Source: Actinotalea alkalitolerans
GTDB lineage: Bacteria; Actinomycetota; Actinomycetes; Actinomycetales; Cellulomonadaceae
Length of the DNA stretch: 64,000 bases
Direction of reading: 5' to 3'
NCBI RefSeq assembly: GCF_023369855.1
Contig: NZ_JAMBPP010000005.1
Location: forward strand, 269,781-333,780
Positions 40,054 to 48,247 of this stretch are shown one piece after another (the first letter of the stretch is position 1; each line of letters opens with the position of its first letter). Below the pieces are notes generated by a model, which did no database searches, was not told where the DNA came from, and saw only the letters and a list, made by a program, of their open reading frames with translations. A program made the translations under genes and the position numbers.

Positions 40054-42174
40054 TCAGCCCTCGGTCGAGACCAGGTGCGCAGGCACGGCGTCGTAGTGGT
40101 CGTGGACCGCGGTGAACTCGCCCCGGCCTCCGGTCAACGAGCGCAGGTCCAGCACGTACCGGCGGAGCTCGGCCTCGGGCACCATCGCCTGGACCTGGCT
40201 CCGCCCGTCGGCCAGCACGTCGCTGCCGATGATCCGGCCGCGCCGCGCCGACAGGTCACCCAGGACGTCGCCCTGGAGGGTCGCCGGCACGGTGACGGTC
40301 ACCCGGGAGATCGGCTCGAGGACCACCGTCCCGGCCTTGGCGAGCGCGTCGCGCAGCCCGTGCGCGGCGGCGGTGCGGAAGGCCATGTCGGAGGAGTCGA
40401 CCGAGTGGTACTTGCCGTCGTAGGCCTCGACCCGGACGTCGACCACCGGGAAGCCGTGCACGCCCCCGGCCGCCATCGCCTCCATCACCCCGCGCTCGAC
40501 CGCGGGGATGTAGTTGCGGGGGATCGCCCCTCCCACGATCGAGTCGACGAACGCGCTGCCTTCGCCGCGTGCGGTCGGGCTCACCCGCAGCTGCGCGACG
40601 GCGTACTGCCCGTGGCCACCGGACTGCTTCTTGACCTTCCCCTCGGCCTCGGTGGGTCGAGCGATCGTCTCGCGGTAGGCGATCCGCACCTCCTCGGTGG
40701 TCACGCGCACCCCGAACTTGCGCTCGAGCCGCTCGAGGGCGACGGCGAGGTGGACGTCACCGGTGCCTCGCAGCACGGTCTGCGCGTGCCGCTGGGTCTG
40801 CCCGTCGCCGTACCCGCTGATCCGGTCGACCACCAGGGTCGGGTCCTCGGCGCACAGCCGTTGGAGGGCACCGGAGAGCTTGTCGTCGTCGGACTGGGTC
40901 GCGGGGGTCAGAGCCAGCGCGTAGGGCGTCTCCCGCGGGGCCGGGCCCTGGACGGCGACCGGTGAGCCGGGGCGGGCCAGGGCGGTCCCGGTGGGGCTGG
41001 CGCCGAGCTTGGCCGCTGCGGCCAGGTCACCGGCGACGACGGCGTCGGTCGGCAGGTGCTCCTTGCCGCGCAGGAAGAACATGCCGTGCAGCCGCTCGGT
41101 GCCGCCGGTCGTGGTGTTGACCAGCCGGTCGTCGGTGCGGACGGTGCCGCTGAGCACCTTGAACAACGAGACCTGGCCGACGAAGGGGTCGGCGACCGTG
41201 CGGAAGACGTGCAGCAGCGGGTCGCCCGCAGGGTCCGCCGCGACCGGCACGGGGACACCCCCGGTGCCCCCGGACGCGCCGTTGCCCCCGGTGGCCCCGG
41301 CGATCACCGTGACGGGCCGGTCGGCCGGGGAGGGCCCCAGCTCGCAGATCAGGTCGGCGAGCCGGTCGATGCCGACCTCGCTGGTCGCCGAGCCGAGGAG
41401 CACCGGGAACTCGGTGCAGCCCAGGACCTCGTGCGCGAGGGTCCGCTCGAGCTCGGCAGCGGTGGGGATCTCGCCCGAGAGGTAGCGCTCGAGCTGGTCG
41501 TCGTCGCCCGAGACGATCTCCTCGGTGACCTCCTCGTGCAGCCGGTGCTCCTCGTCGACGACGTCGTCGGGCAGGGGCTGGGTGCGGTGGTGGCCGGTCG
41601 CGTCGTACTCCAGGCCTTGGTCGGTCAGGACGTCGGCGACACCGTGGAACGTGTCCTCCTCACCCAGCGGCAGCTCGAGCGGCACGATGCCGGCGCCGAA
41701 GTGCTCGCGCAGCTCGCCGAGGACCCGGCGGAAGTCGGCCCGCGGCTTGTCCTCCTTGGTGACGAAGACCATCCTCGGGATGCCCAGGTCGGCGCACTGC
41801 TGCCAGACCACCTCGGTGCCGACCTCCACGCCGTCGACCGCGCTGACGACGATCACCGCGAGGTCGGCGACGGCGAGTGCGGCGTCGACGCCGCCCGCGA
41901 AGTCGGCGTACCCGGGGGTGTCGATGAGGTTGACCTTGTAGGTGGTCGAGTCGGTCGCCGTCCACGGGAACGGTGCGACGGCCGGCGACAGGGAGATGCC
42001 GCGCCGGGTCTCCTCGGGCTCGGTGTCGCACACCGTGGTGCCGTCCTCGACCCGGCCGGTGCGGGTGGTCACGCCGGCGCGGTGCAGCAGCGCCTCGGCG
42101 AGGGTGGTCTTGCCGACACCGCTGTGGCCCACCAGGGCCACGTTGCGGATCCTCGGCGTCGATGCCTGGTCCAT
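40054..42174 (-). CDS. Elongation factor G-like GTPase (EF-G2)
   Basis: A 706-residue translational GTPase. G1 is VGHSGVGKTTL, G3 is DTPGYADF and the G4 position reads TKED in place of NKxD. Domain II is near 290-380, and EF-G-like domains III-V follow (KQSGGHGQYAVAQLRV, GGAIPRNYIPAVERGVMEAM, LEPISRVTVTVPATLQGDVLGDLSARRGRI). It is shorter and more diverged than housekeeping EF-G, and a Gly-rich insertion (GATGGNGASGGTGGV) is present. Actinobacteria carry such EF-G2 paralogues; their role is unclear. The ATG at 42174 has AAGGAG. It diverges from cellobiose phosphorylase. Confidence 0.9.
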   Translation of the reverse strand: MDQASTPRIRNVALVGHSGVGKTTLAEALLHRAGVTTRTGRVEDGTTVCDTEPEETRRGISLSPAVAPFPWTATDSTTYKVNLIDTPGYADFAGGVDAALAVADLAVIVVSAVDGVEVGTEVVWQQCADLGIPRMVFVTKEDKPRADFRRVLGELREHFGAGIVPLELPLGEEDTFHGVADVLTDQGLEYDATGHHRTQPLPDDVVDEEHRLHEEVTEEIVSGDDDQLERYLSGEIPTAAELERTLAHEVLGCTEFPVLLGSATSEVGIDRLADLICELGPSPADRPVTVIAGATGGNGASGGTGGVPVPVAADPAGDPLLHVFRTVADPFVGQVSLFKVLSGTVRTDDRLVNTTTGGTERLHGMFFLRGKEHLPTDAVVAGDLAAAAKLGASPTGTALARPGSPVAVQGPAPRETPYALALTPATQSDDDKLSGALQRLCAEDPTLVVDRISGYGDGQTQRHAQTVLRGTGDVHLAVALERLERKFGVRVTTEEVRIAYRETIARPTEAEGKVKKQSGGHGQYAVAQLRVSPTARGEGSAFVDSIVGGAIPRNYIPAVERGVMEAMAAGGVHGFPVVDVRVEAYDGKYHSVDSSDMAFRTAAAHGLRDALAKAGTVVLEPISRVTVTVPATLQGDVLGDLSARRGRIIGSDVLADGRSQVQAMVPEAELRRYVLDLRSLTGGRGEFTAVHDHYDAVPAHLVSTEG

Positions 42175-42333
42175 GCGGATCTCCTTCGTTGGAGTGGCCC
42201 TTGGCAGCAGGCTAGCCAGGCTGCGCGCGCAGGGGTACAGGACCTCGGTCCGTCGACGCCCCGGTGGCCGCGTCGCCATGCTCTGCGGCTGCACGTGATG
42301 CGCAGGGGCCTCCCGTCGGACGCGTCGGAGGGC

Positions 42334-42339
42334 TATAGT
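42334..42339 (+). promoter_or_regulatory. -10 element of the cellobiose phosphorylase promoter
   Basis: TATAGT lies 14 bases before the CebR-type operator, so the operator would cover the start of transcription. A convincing -35 is not visible. Confidence 0.45.
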
Positions 42340-42352
42340 TCCGAGAAGACCG

Positions 42353-42366
42353 TGGGAGCGCTCCCG
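42353..42366. promoter_or_regulatory. CebR-type operator upstream of cellobiose phosphorylase
   Basis: TGGGAGCGCTCCCG matches the CebR consensus TGGGAGCGCTCCCA at 13 of 14 bases. CebR is the LacI-family cellobiose repressor of actinobacteria; cello-oligosaccharides release it. The site lies 38 bases before the start codon. Confidence 0.85.
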
Positions 42367-42404
42367 CACCCGGTCGCTCCGGACTTCCACGAGAGGGCAT
42401 CACC

Positions 42405-44906
42405 ATGCGTTACGGGCACTTCGACGACGAGACCCGCGAGTACGTCATCACCACCCCGCACACGCCCTACCCGTGGATCAACTACCTCGGCTCGGAGCAG
42501 TTCTTCTCCCTGATCTCCCACCAGGCCGGCGGGTACTCCTTCTACCGCGACGCGAAGATGCGTCGCCTCACCCGCTACCGGTACAACAACATCCCGGCCG
42601 ACGCGGGCGGCCGCTACCTCTACATCAACGACGGCGGGGATGTCTGGACCCCCTCCTGGCTGCCGGTCAAGGCAGACCTCGACCACTTCGAGACCCGCCA
42701 CGGCCTGGGCTACACCCAGATCACCGGTGAGCGGGGCGGGGTGCGCGTCGAGAGCCTCTTCTTCGTCCCGATGGGCGAGGACGCCGAGGTCCAGAAGGTC
42801 ACCCTGACCAACACCTCCGACGGTCCCAAGTCGCTGACCGCCTTCTCCTTCGTCGAGTTCTGCCTGTGGAACGCCCAGGACGACCAGACGAACTACCAGC
42901 GCAACCTCTCGATCGGCGAGGTCGAGGTCGAGCTCGACGGGCCGCACGGCAGCGCGATCTTCCACAAGACCGAGTACCGCGAGCGCCGCAACCACTACGC
43001 GGTCTACGCGGTCAACACCCGGGCCACGGGCTTCGACACCGACCGCGACACGTTCGTGGGTGCGTACAACGGCCTCGGCGAGGCCGCCGTGCCCCGCTCG
43101 GGCCGCTCGGCGAACTCGGTGGCCAGCGGCTGGTACCCGATCGGCTCGCACAGCGTCGCGGTGGACCTCGCCCCCGGCGAGTCCCGCACGCTGACCTTCG
43201 TGCTGGGATACCTCGAGAACGACCCGGCCGACAAGTGGGCTCCGGCCGACACCGCCGCGGGCGTCGGCGCGCTGCAGGTCGTCAACAAGACCCGCGCCCA
43301 CGAGCTGCTCTCCCGCTTCGCGACCACCGAGCAGGTCGACGCGGCCTTCGAGCAGCTGCGCTCGCACTGGACCGCCCTGCTCTCGACCTACTCGGTGAGC
43401 TCGACCGACGACCGGCTCGACCGGATGGTCAACATCTGGAACCAGTACCAGTGCATGGTCACCTTCAACATGTCGCGCAGTGCCTCGTTCTTCGAGACCG
43501 GCATCGGGCGGGGGATGGGCTTCCGCGACTCCAACCAGGACCTGCTGGGCTTCGTGCACCTGATCCCGCAACGCGCCCGCGAGCGCATCCTCGACATCGC
43601 CGCGACCCAGTTCCCCGACGGTTCGGCCTACCACCAGTACCAGCCGCTCACCAAGCGCGGGAACAACGACGTGGGCTCGGGCTTCAACGACGACCCGCTG
43701 TGGCTCATCGCCGGGGTCGCGGGCTACGTCAAGGAGACCGGCGACTACTCGATCCTCGACGAGCAGGTGCCCTTCGACAACGACGAGGCCCTCGCCGACA
43801 CCCTCTTCGAGCACCTGACCCGGTCGTTCGCCTACACCGTCGACCACCGCGGCCCGCACGGGTTGCCCCTGATCGGCCGGGCCGACTGGAACGACTGCCT
43901 CAACCTCAACTGCTTCTCGACCGAGCCGGGCGAGTCCTTCCAGACCACCGAGAACCAGTCCGGCGGGGTCGCCGAGTCGGTGTTCATCGCGGCGCAGTTC
44001 GTGCTCTACGGCGCCGACTACGCCGAGCTCGCCGAGCGTCGCGGTCTGCCCGACGTCGCGGCCAAGGCCCGCGCGGCCGTCGAGGAGATGCGCGCCGCGG
44101 TGCTCGAGCACGCGTGGGACGGGGAGTGGTTCCTGCGCGCCTACGACTACTACGGCGAGAAGATCGGCACCGACGAGCACCTCGAGGGCAAGATCTGGAT
44201 CGAGCCGCAGGGCTTCGCGGTGATGGGCGGGATCGGCGTCGTCGGCAGCGACCCGACCACCCCCGAGGCCAAGGCCAGCCCGGCCGTGCGTGCGCTGGAC
44301 TCGGTGCGCGAGCACCTGGCCACCGACCACGGCATGGTCCTGCAGCACCCTGCGTACACGAGCTACCAGATCCAGATGGGCGAGGTCACGACCTACCCGC
44401 CGGGGTACAAGGAGAACGGTGGCATCTTCTGCCACAACAACCCCTGGGTGATCATCGGCGAGACGGTCGTCGGGCGCGGCGGTCAGGCCTTCGACTACTA
44501 CAAGCGCATCACCCCCGCCTACCGCGAGGAGATCAGCGAGGTGCACCGGCTCGAGCCGTACGTGTACGCGCAGATGATCGCGGGCAAGGAGGCCGTGCGG
44601 CACGGCGAGGCGAAGAACTCGTGGCTCACCGGGACCGCGGCGTGGAACTTCGTGGCGGTCAGCCAGCACCTGCTGGGGGTGCGTCCCGGGTACGACGGCC
44701 TGGTCGTCGACCCGCAGATCGGCCCCGAGGTCCCCGAGTTCACGGTGCGTCGGGTCTGCCGGGGGGCCACCTACGAGATCACCGTCACCAACTCCGGGGC
44801 CGACGGCGCCCGCGCGAGCCTCACGGTCGACGGCGCACCGATCGTGGGCAACGAGGTCCCGTACGCGGCCCCCGGCTCGGTCGTGCAGGTGACCGCTCGG
44901 CTCTGA
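42405..44906 (+). CDS. cbp: Cellobiose phosphorylase (GH94)
   Basis: Splits cellobiose with phosphate into alpha-glucose-1-phosphate and glucose in the cytoplasm, saving one ATP per cellobiose. The 833-residue protein starts MRYGHFDD and keeps long blocks that I recall as nearly identical to the Cellulomonas enzyme, such as [37 protein letters not shown] and [17 protein letters not shown]. The catalytic Asp lies in [10 protein letters not shown] (491-500). No signal peptide is present, as expected. GAGAGGG at 42391-42397 supports the ATG at 42405. It sits behind a CebR-type operator and is followed by an aldose 1-epimerase gene 55 bp downstream, which may act on the released glucose. Confidence 0.96.
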   Translation: MRYGHFDDETREYVITTPHTPYPWINYLGSEQFFSLISHQAGGYSFYRDAKMRRLTRYRYNNIPADAGGRYLYINDGGDVWTPSWLPVKADLDHFETRHGLGYTQITGERGGVRVESLFFVPMGEDAEVQKVTLTNTSDGPKSLTAFSFVEFCLWNAQDDQTNYQRNLSIGEVEVELDGPHGSAIFHKTEYRERRNHYAVYAVNTRATGFDTDRDTFVGAYNGLGEAAVPRSGRSANSVASGWYPIGSHSVAVDLAPGESRTLTFVLGYLENDPADKWAPADTAAGVGALQVVNKTRAHELLSRFATTEQVDAAFEQLRSHWTALLSTYSVSSTDDRLDRMVNIWNQYQCMVTFNMSRSASFFETGIGRGMGFRDSNQDLLGFVHLIPQRARERILDIAATQFPDGSAYHQYQPLTKRGNNDVGSGFNDDPLWLIAGVAGYVKETGDYSILDEQVPFDNDEALADTLFEHLTRSFAYTVDHRGPHGLPLIGRADWNDCLNLNCFSTEPGESFQTTENQSGGVAESVFIAAQFVLYGADYAELAERRGLPDVAAKARAAVEEMRAAVLEHAWDGEWFLRAYDYYGEKIGTDEHLEGKIWIEPQGFAVMGGIGVVGSDPTTPEAKASPAVRALDSVREHLATDHGMVLQHPAYTSYQIQMGEVTTYPPGYKENGGIFCHNNPWVIIGETVVGRGGQAFDYYKRITPAYREEISEVHRLEPYVYAQMIAGKEAVRHGEAKNSWLTGTAAWNFVAVSQHLLGVRPGYDGLVVDPQIGPEVPEFTVRRVCRGATYEITVTNSGADGARASLTVDGAPIVGNEVPYAAPGSVVQVTARL

Positions 44907-44961
44907 GGTGCGCGGGCCGTCGTCGGGACGGTGGCGGTCGCGAGGGACGTGAGGGGACGAC

Positions 44962-46005
44962 GTGGCTCCAGAGGTGCTGGTCATCGAGAACGACTGCTGG
45001 CGGGTGGGGGTGCTCCCGGGGACGGGGGCGTCGTTGGACTCCGGGCAGGTACGGCTGGACGGGGTCTGGCGTGACGTGCTGCGCCCGACCCGGCCGGCCG
45101 GTCGGCGCCGGTACCCGCAGTGCGCGAGCTACGTGCTGGTGCCGTTCTCGAACCGGGTGCGCGACGGGATGCTGCGCTTCGGCGACCGCTCCTGGCAGCT
45201 GCGGCGCAACGCCGCGGACGGCACGGCGATGCACGGCGCGGCCCACGAGTACCCGTGGGCGGTGGTCGCCCGGACCCCCACGTCGGTGACGGCGGAGTTC
45301 GACGCGGGGGCCGTGGTCGGGGTGAACTTCCCGTGGACCTTCACCGCGCGGGTCACCTACGCCCTGGACGGTCCCCGGCTGTCGGTCCGGACCGAGCTGA
45401 CCAACACCGATGTCGAGGCGTTCCCGGCCGGCTTCGGCCACCACCCGTACTTCCAGCGGGGTCTGGTCGACCCCACGGTCTCCGAGGTGCGGGTCCGGAT
45501 CCCGACCGAGGCGAGCCACCCGCTCGAGCGCGGGATGGCCGTCGGTCCGCCCGGGCCGCTGGCGTCCGCGGCGGACTACCGGACCCTGCGCCCGCTCGCA
45601 CGGCTGCCCTTCGTCGACGTGTGCCTGACCCGTCGCACCAGCGCCGACACGGTGCACCTGGAGTGGCCCGCCTCGGGGCTGGCCGTGCGGATGCGGGCCG
45701 ACGACGTCTTCTCGCACACCGTCCTGTACGTCCCGCGCGGCAGGCCGTGGTTCGCGGTCGAGCCGGTGACCCACGCCAACGACGGGTTCACGCTGCGGGC
45801 AGAGGGGATCGAGGGGCACGGGGTGGTCGTCCTGGGCCCGGGGGAGACCCTGACCGGCACGTTCGACCTGACGGCCGAGCCGCTGGACCCCGCGACCGGG
45901 CCGACCGGTCGTCGGGCCGCGGTGGGCTCGACAGCCTCAGGCCCCGAGGCTGTGCCGTCCGCCGTGCCCCGGCCGGTCGCACCCGTCCCGGTGGGTCACA
46001 CGTAG
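44962..46005 (+). CDS. Aldose 1-epimerase (mutarotase-like)
   Basis: A 347-residue galactose-mutarotase-fold protein. It has FSNRVRDGMLRFGDRSWQL near the start, NAADGTAMHGAAHEYPW (first catalytic-type His), GFGHHPYFQR (second His pair) and FAVEPVTHANDGF near the end, where the catalytic Glu is placed. The family interconverts alpha and beta anomers of sugars. It follows cellobiose phosphorylase in the same direction. It begins at a GTG and converges by 10 bp on the DUF421 gene. A proline- and alanine-rich C-terminal tail of about 40 residues has no clear role. Confidence 0.9.
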   Translation: MAPEVLVIENDCWRVGVLPGTGASLDSGQVRLDGVWRDVLRPTRPAGRRRYPQCASYVLVPFSNRVRDGMLRFGDRSWQLRRNAADGTAMHGAAHEYPWAVVARTPTSVTAEFDAGAVVGVNFPWTFTARVTYALDGPRLSVRTELTNTDVEAFPAGFGHHPYFQRGLVDPTVSEVRVRIPTEASHPLERGMAVGPPGPLASAADYRTLRPLARLPFVDVCLTRRTSADTVHLEWPASGLAVRMRADDVFSHTVLYVPRGRPWFAVEPVTHANDGFTLRAEGIEGHGVVVLGPGETLTGTFDLTAEPLDPATGPTGRRAAVGSTASGPEAVPSAVPRPVAPVPVGHT

Positions 46006-46511
46006 GGACGCACCGAGGACGCGTCGCCCAGCTTCCCGTGCTCGACGACCGCGAAGGTCCCGTCAGCCTGGAGGATCACCGCGGCCACCTCCTCGAGCGA
46101 GCCGAGCCCGTTCTCGCGCACCGCGGAGTGGATGTCGGACTCGGTGAAGCGGTGCCGGCGCAGGGCACGGTCGATCATCCGGCCGTCGAAGTAGAGCAGG
46201 GTGGGTCCGGTGTCGACGAGGCGGGTGAACCGGCGCGAGCGCTGCCGCGCGACGGCCATCGCCCACTGCAGCGACACCAGCACCGTGAACGCGACCAGCG
46301 CCTCGACGACCGTGACGTCGTCGGCGGTCAGGACGCGGCCGAAGGCTGAGCCCAGGGTGACCGTGAGCACGAAGTCGAACGGGGTCATCTTGGCCATGTT
46401 CCGTGGACCGGTGACCCGCAGCAGCATGACCAGCCACAGGTACCCGAGGGTCCCGACGACGACGATCTTGACCAACGGCTCCCAGCCGTCCCAGAACAGG
46501 GGGTTCTCCAT
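45996..46511 (-). CDS. DUF421 membrane protein (YetF type)
   Basis: A 171-residue protein with three N-terminal helices (VKIVVVGTLGYLWLVMLLRVTG, FDFVLTVTLGSAFGRVL and VTVVEALVAFTVLVSLQWAM) and the DUF421 C-terminal domain, DTGPTLLYFDGRMIDRALRRHRFTESDIHSAVRENGLGSLEEVAAVILQADGTFAVV. The function of the family is not established. The ATG at 46511 has GAGGAG before it. It converges on the aldose epimerase gene and diverges from the DUF2809 gene. Confidence 0.9.
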   Translation of the reverse strand: MENPLFWDGWEPLVKIVVVGTLGYLWLVMLLRVTGPRNMAKMTPFDFVLTVTLGSAFGRVLTADDVTVVEALVAFTVLVSLQWAMAVARQRSRRFTRLVDTGPTLLYFDGRMIDRALRRHRFTESDIHSAVRENGLGSLEEVAAVILQADGTFAVVEHGKLGDASSVRPYV

Positions 46512-46651
46512 GGGGTGCGCTCCTCGGGTCGACGACGCACGGGCGTCCGGGTCCCGCGCACGGCCCTGCCACCGTAGGGTGCTGCGCGCGGCCCGGCGCG
46601 TCCAGGTCGGGCCACGGCGGGCGGTCCGCGCGGTCGAGGCGGGAGGTGTCC

Positions 46652-47602
46652 GTGCCGGGAGCTGAACGTGGTGCCGTCCGTCGTCGAGTGTCGGCGGGGT
46701 GCGCGGTGCCCGTGGTGGTGGCCCTCGGCCTGGTGGTGAGCACCCGGTCCGGCGTCGCGGCGGATCTCGCGGGCGGTGCCCTGTACGCCGTGCTCGTCCA
46801 CCTGCTGGTGGTCCTGGTCGTCCCGCGGCTCGGGCCCTGGCGGGCAGGAGCGGTGGCCCTGGGCCTGTGCGTCCTGGTCGAGCTCGCCCAGCTCACCGGT
46901 GTCCCGGCGGGCCTGGTCGCGTGGTGGAGGCCGCTCCGGTTCGTCCTGGGGACCACCTTCTGGGCACCGGACCTGCTGGCCTACGCCGTCGGGGCGCTGA
47001 CCGCAGCGACCGTGGACCGCGCCACGGGGGCCCGTGGTCCACGACGCGCCGTGGGGCGCCCCGACGTCAGTGGCTCAGGCGCACTGGCCGGTGCGGGTCC
47101 CCCCCACGTCCACGCCCGAGACATTGACCCCGCGGGGGCCGACGTTGCTCTCGCAGACGAGGTCCCCGGCGATCGACCCGGCCCGCACGAAGATCGAGTG
47201 CGGGTTGCCGGTCAGCAGGACGGACCCGCCGACGTGCACGGCGTCGCGCTGGGCGGCCGGGAGGGTCAGTCGGGGGTCGCCCTCGGCGAGCTGCGCCACG
47301 GTGCACCCGACGGCGCCCGAGAAGCCGATGCCGATCAGGCTGTGCGCCCAGCGGACGGTCAGGTCCCCGGCGATGTCGGTGCCGCAGGTGCGGAAGCCGT
47401 CGGCCCCGCTCACGGTCGCCGACGAGCCCAGGCTCGACCAGGCCACACCGACCTGGCCGCCGTGGACGCGGAAGGACCCGCTCACGGTCGAGTCGACCAC
47501 CGAGGTGCTGCGTCGGGCTCCGAGGTTGATGCTGCCCTCGACGGTCGAGGTCGTGAGGTCGACGGTGGCGACGCGGCCGAGCACGCTGCCGACCACCCGT
47601 GA
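46652..47602 (+). CDS. DUF2809 family membrane protein, 3' end doubtful
   Basis: The first about 130 residues are a typical DUF2809 protein: four hydrophobic helices (AVPVVVALGLVVSTRSGV, AGGALYAVLVHLLVVLVVP, WRAGAVALGLCVLVELAQLTGV, FWAPDLLAYAVGALTAATV). After about residue 140 the frame continues to 47602, but this part is antisense to the coding body of the beta-helix gene and looks random. The natural DUF2809 stop seems lost, perhaps by a frameshift in G/C runs near 47020-47035: in the alternative frame a TGA lies at 47125. The GTG at 46652 is chosen because GGGAGG (46641-46646) lies at a good distance. Confidence 0.6.
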   Translation: MPGAERGAVRRRVSAGCAVPVVVALGLVVSTRSGVAADLAGGALYAVLVHLLVVLVVPRLGPWRAGAVALGLCVLVELAQLTGVPAGLVAWWRPLRFVLGTTFWAPDLLAYAVGALTAATVDRATGARGPRRAVGRPDVSGSGALAGAGPPHVHARDIDPAGADVALADEVPGDRPGPHEDRVRVAGQQDGPADVHGVALGGREGQSGVALGELRHGAPDGAREADADQAVRPADGQVPGDVGAAGAEAVGPAHGRRRAQARPGHTDLAAVDAEGPAHGRVDHRGAASGSEVDAALDGRGREVDGGDAAEHAADHP

Positions 47603-47980
47603 GCCGTGCACCAGGGCCGCGGTCGACTCGTTGACCAGCAGGTCGGCGTGCAGGGTCGAGCCGTGGACCTCGGTGCGTGACCCCTCCCAGGCGACCAGGT
47701 CCCCACCGATGCTGCTGCCGGAGAGCGTGAGGAGGGCGTCGTCGCTCACGACGACCCGGCCGGTGACCTCGACTCCCTCGAGCGCGCAGCTGCCGGCCGG
47801 CGGCACCCAGAGGTTCCCGGTGACCACCTGGTCGGTCAGGGGCCCGTCGCACACGTGGTGCTGGGCCGGTGCGTCGGTGGTGGCTGCGAGAGCCGGCGAG
47901 GCGACGACGGCCCCGGCGACGACGGCCAGGGCGGTCACCCCCACCGAGACGGTGCGACGCAGCGACGTGGTGATGATCAT
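47075..47980 (-). CDS. Secreted beta-helix-like protein of unknown function
   Basis: A 301-residue exported protein. The signal peptide MIITTSLRRTVSVGVTALAV...ASPALAAT is cleaved near residue 32. The rest is a run of short repeated strands with V/L/S spacing (LTLSGSSIGGDLVAWEGSRTEVHGSTLHADLLVNESTAALVHGSRVVGSVLG), resembling a parallel right-handed beta-helix; similar actinobacterial proteins are unnamed. The start is set at 47980 by the signal peptide and GGGGGAAG upstream; the longer frame to 48160 has no coding character. The 3' part overlaps the DUF2809 frame on the other strand. Confidence 0.8.
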   Translation of the reverse strand: MIITTSLRRTVSVGVTALAVVAGAVVASPALAATTDAPAQHHVCDGPLTDQVVTGNLWVPPAGSCALEGVEVTGRVVVSDDALLTLSGSSIGGDLVAWEGSRTEVHGSTLHADLLVNESTAALVHGSRVVGSVLGRVATVDLTTSTVEGSINLGARRSTSVVDSTVSGSFRVHGGQVGVAWSSLGSSATVSGADGFRTCGTDIAGDLTVRWAHSLIGIGFSGAVGCTVAQLAEGDPRLTLPAAQRDAVHVGGSVLLTGNPHSIFVRAGSIAGDLVCESNVGPRGVNVSGVDVGGTRTGQCA

Positions 47981-48247
47981 GATGGTGCTTCCCCCGGTGA
48001 GGTGTCCGTTGACCGTGCAGAAGGGGTGTGCGGACCGTGGTGCGCGCGCCCCCGACGAGTGGGTCCGAGCGGGGGCCTCGAGCCGTGTCGTCCGGCCGCC
48101 GAGCGGCCGTGGACAGAGAGTGGCACCCGTGGTCACCATGTCCAAAATGTTCCGGCCCACAGGGTGGGATTGATCATCGTCGCAGGTCAGGGCGCACTCT
48201 CGTCTCGGCCGGGTGACGTGCGCAGCCGGCGATCCGCACGGCTCGGG

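Noticed and set aside
42333..44984. 883-residue minus-strand frame opposite cellobiose phosphorylase
   Set aside because: The plus strand encodes a clear GH94 enzyme; this is a mirror frame caused by high G+C.
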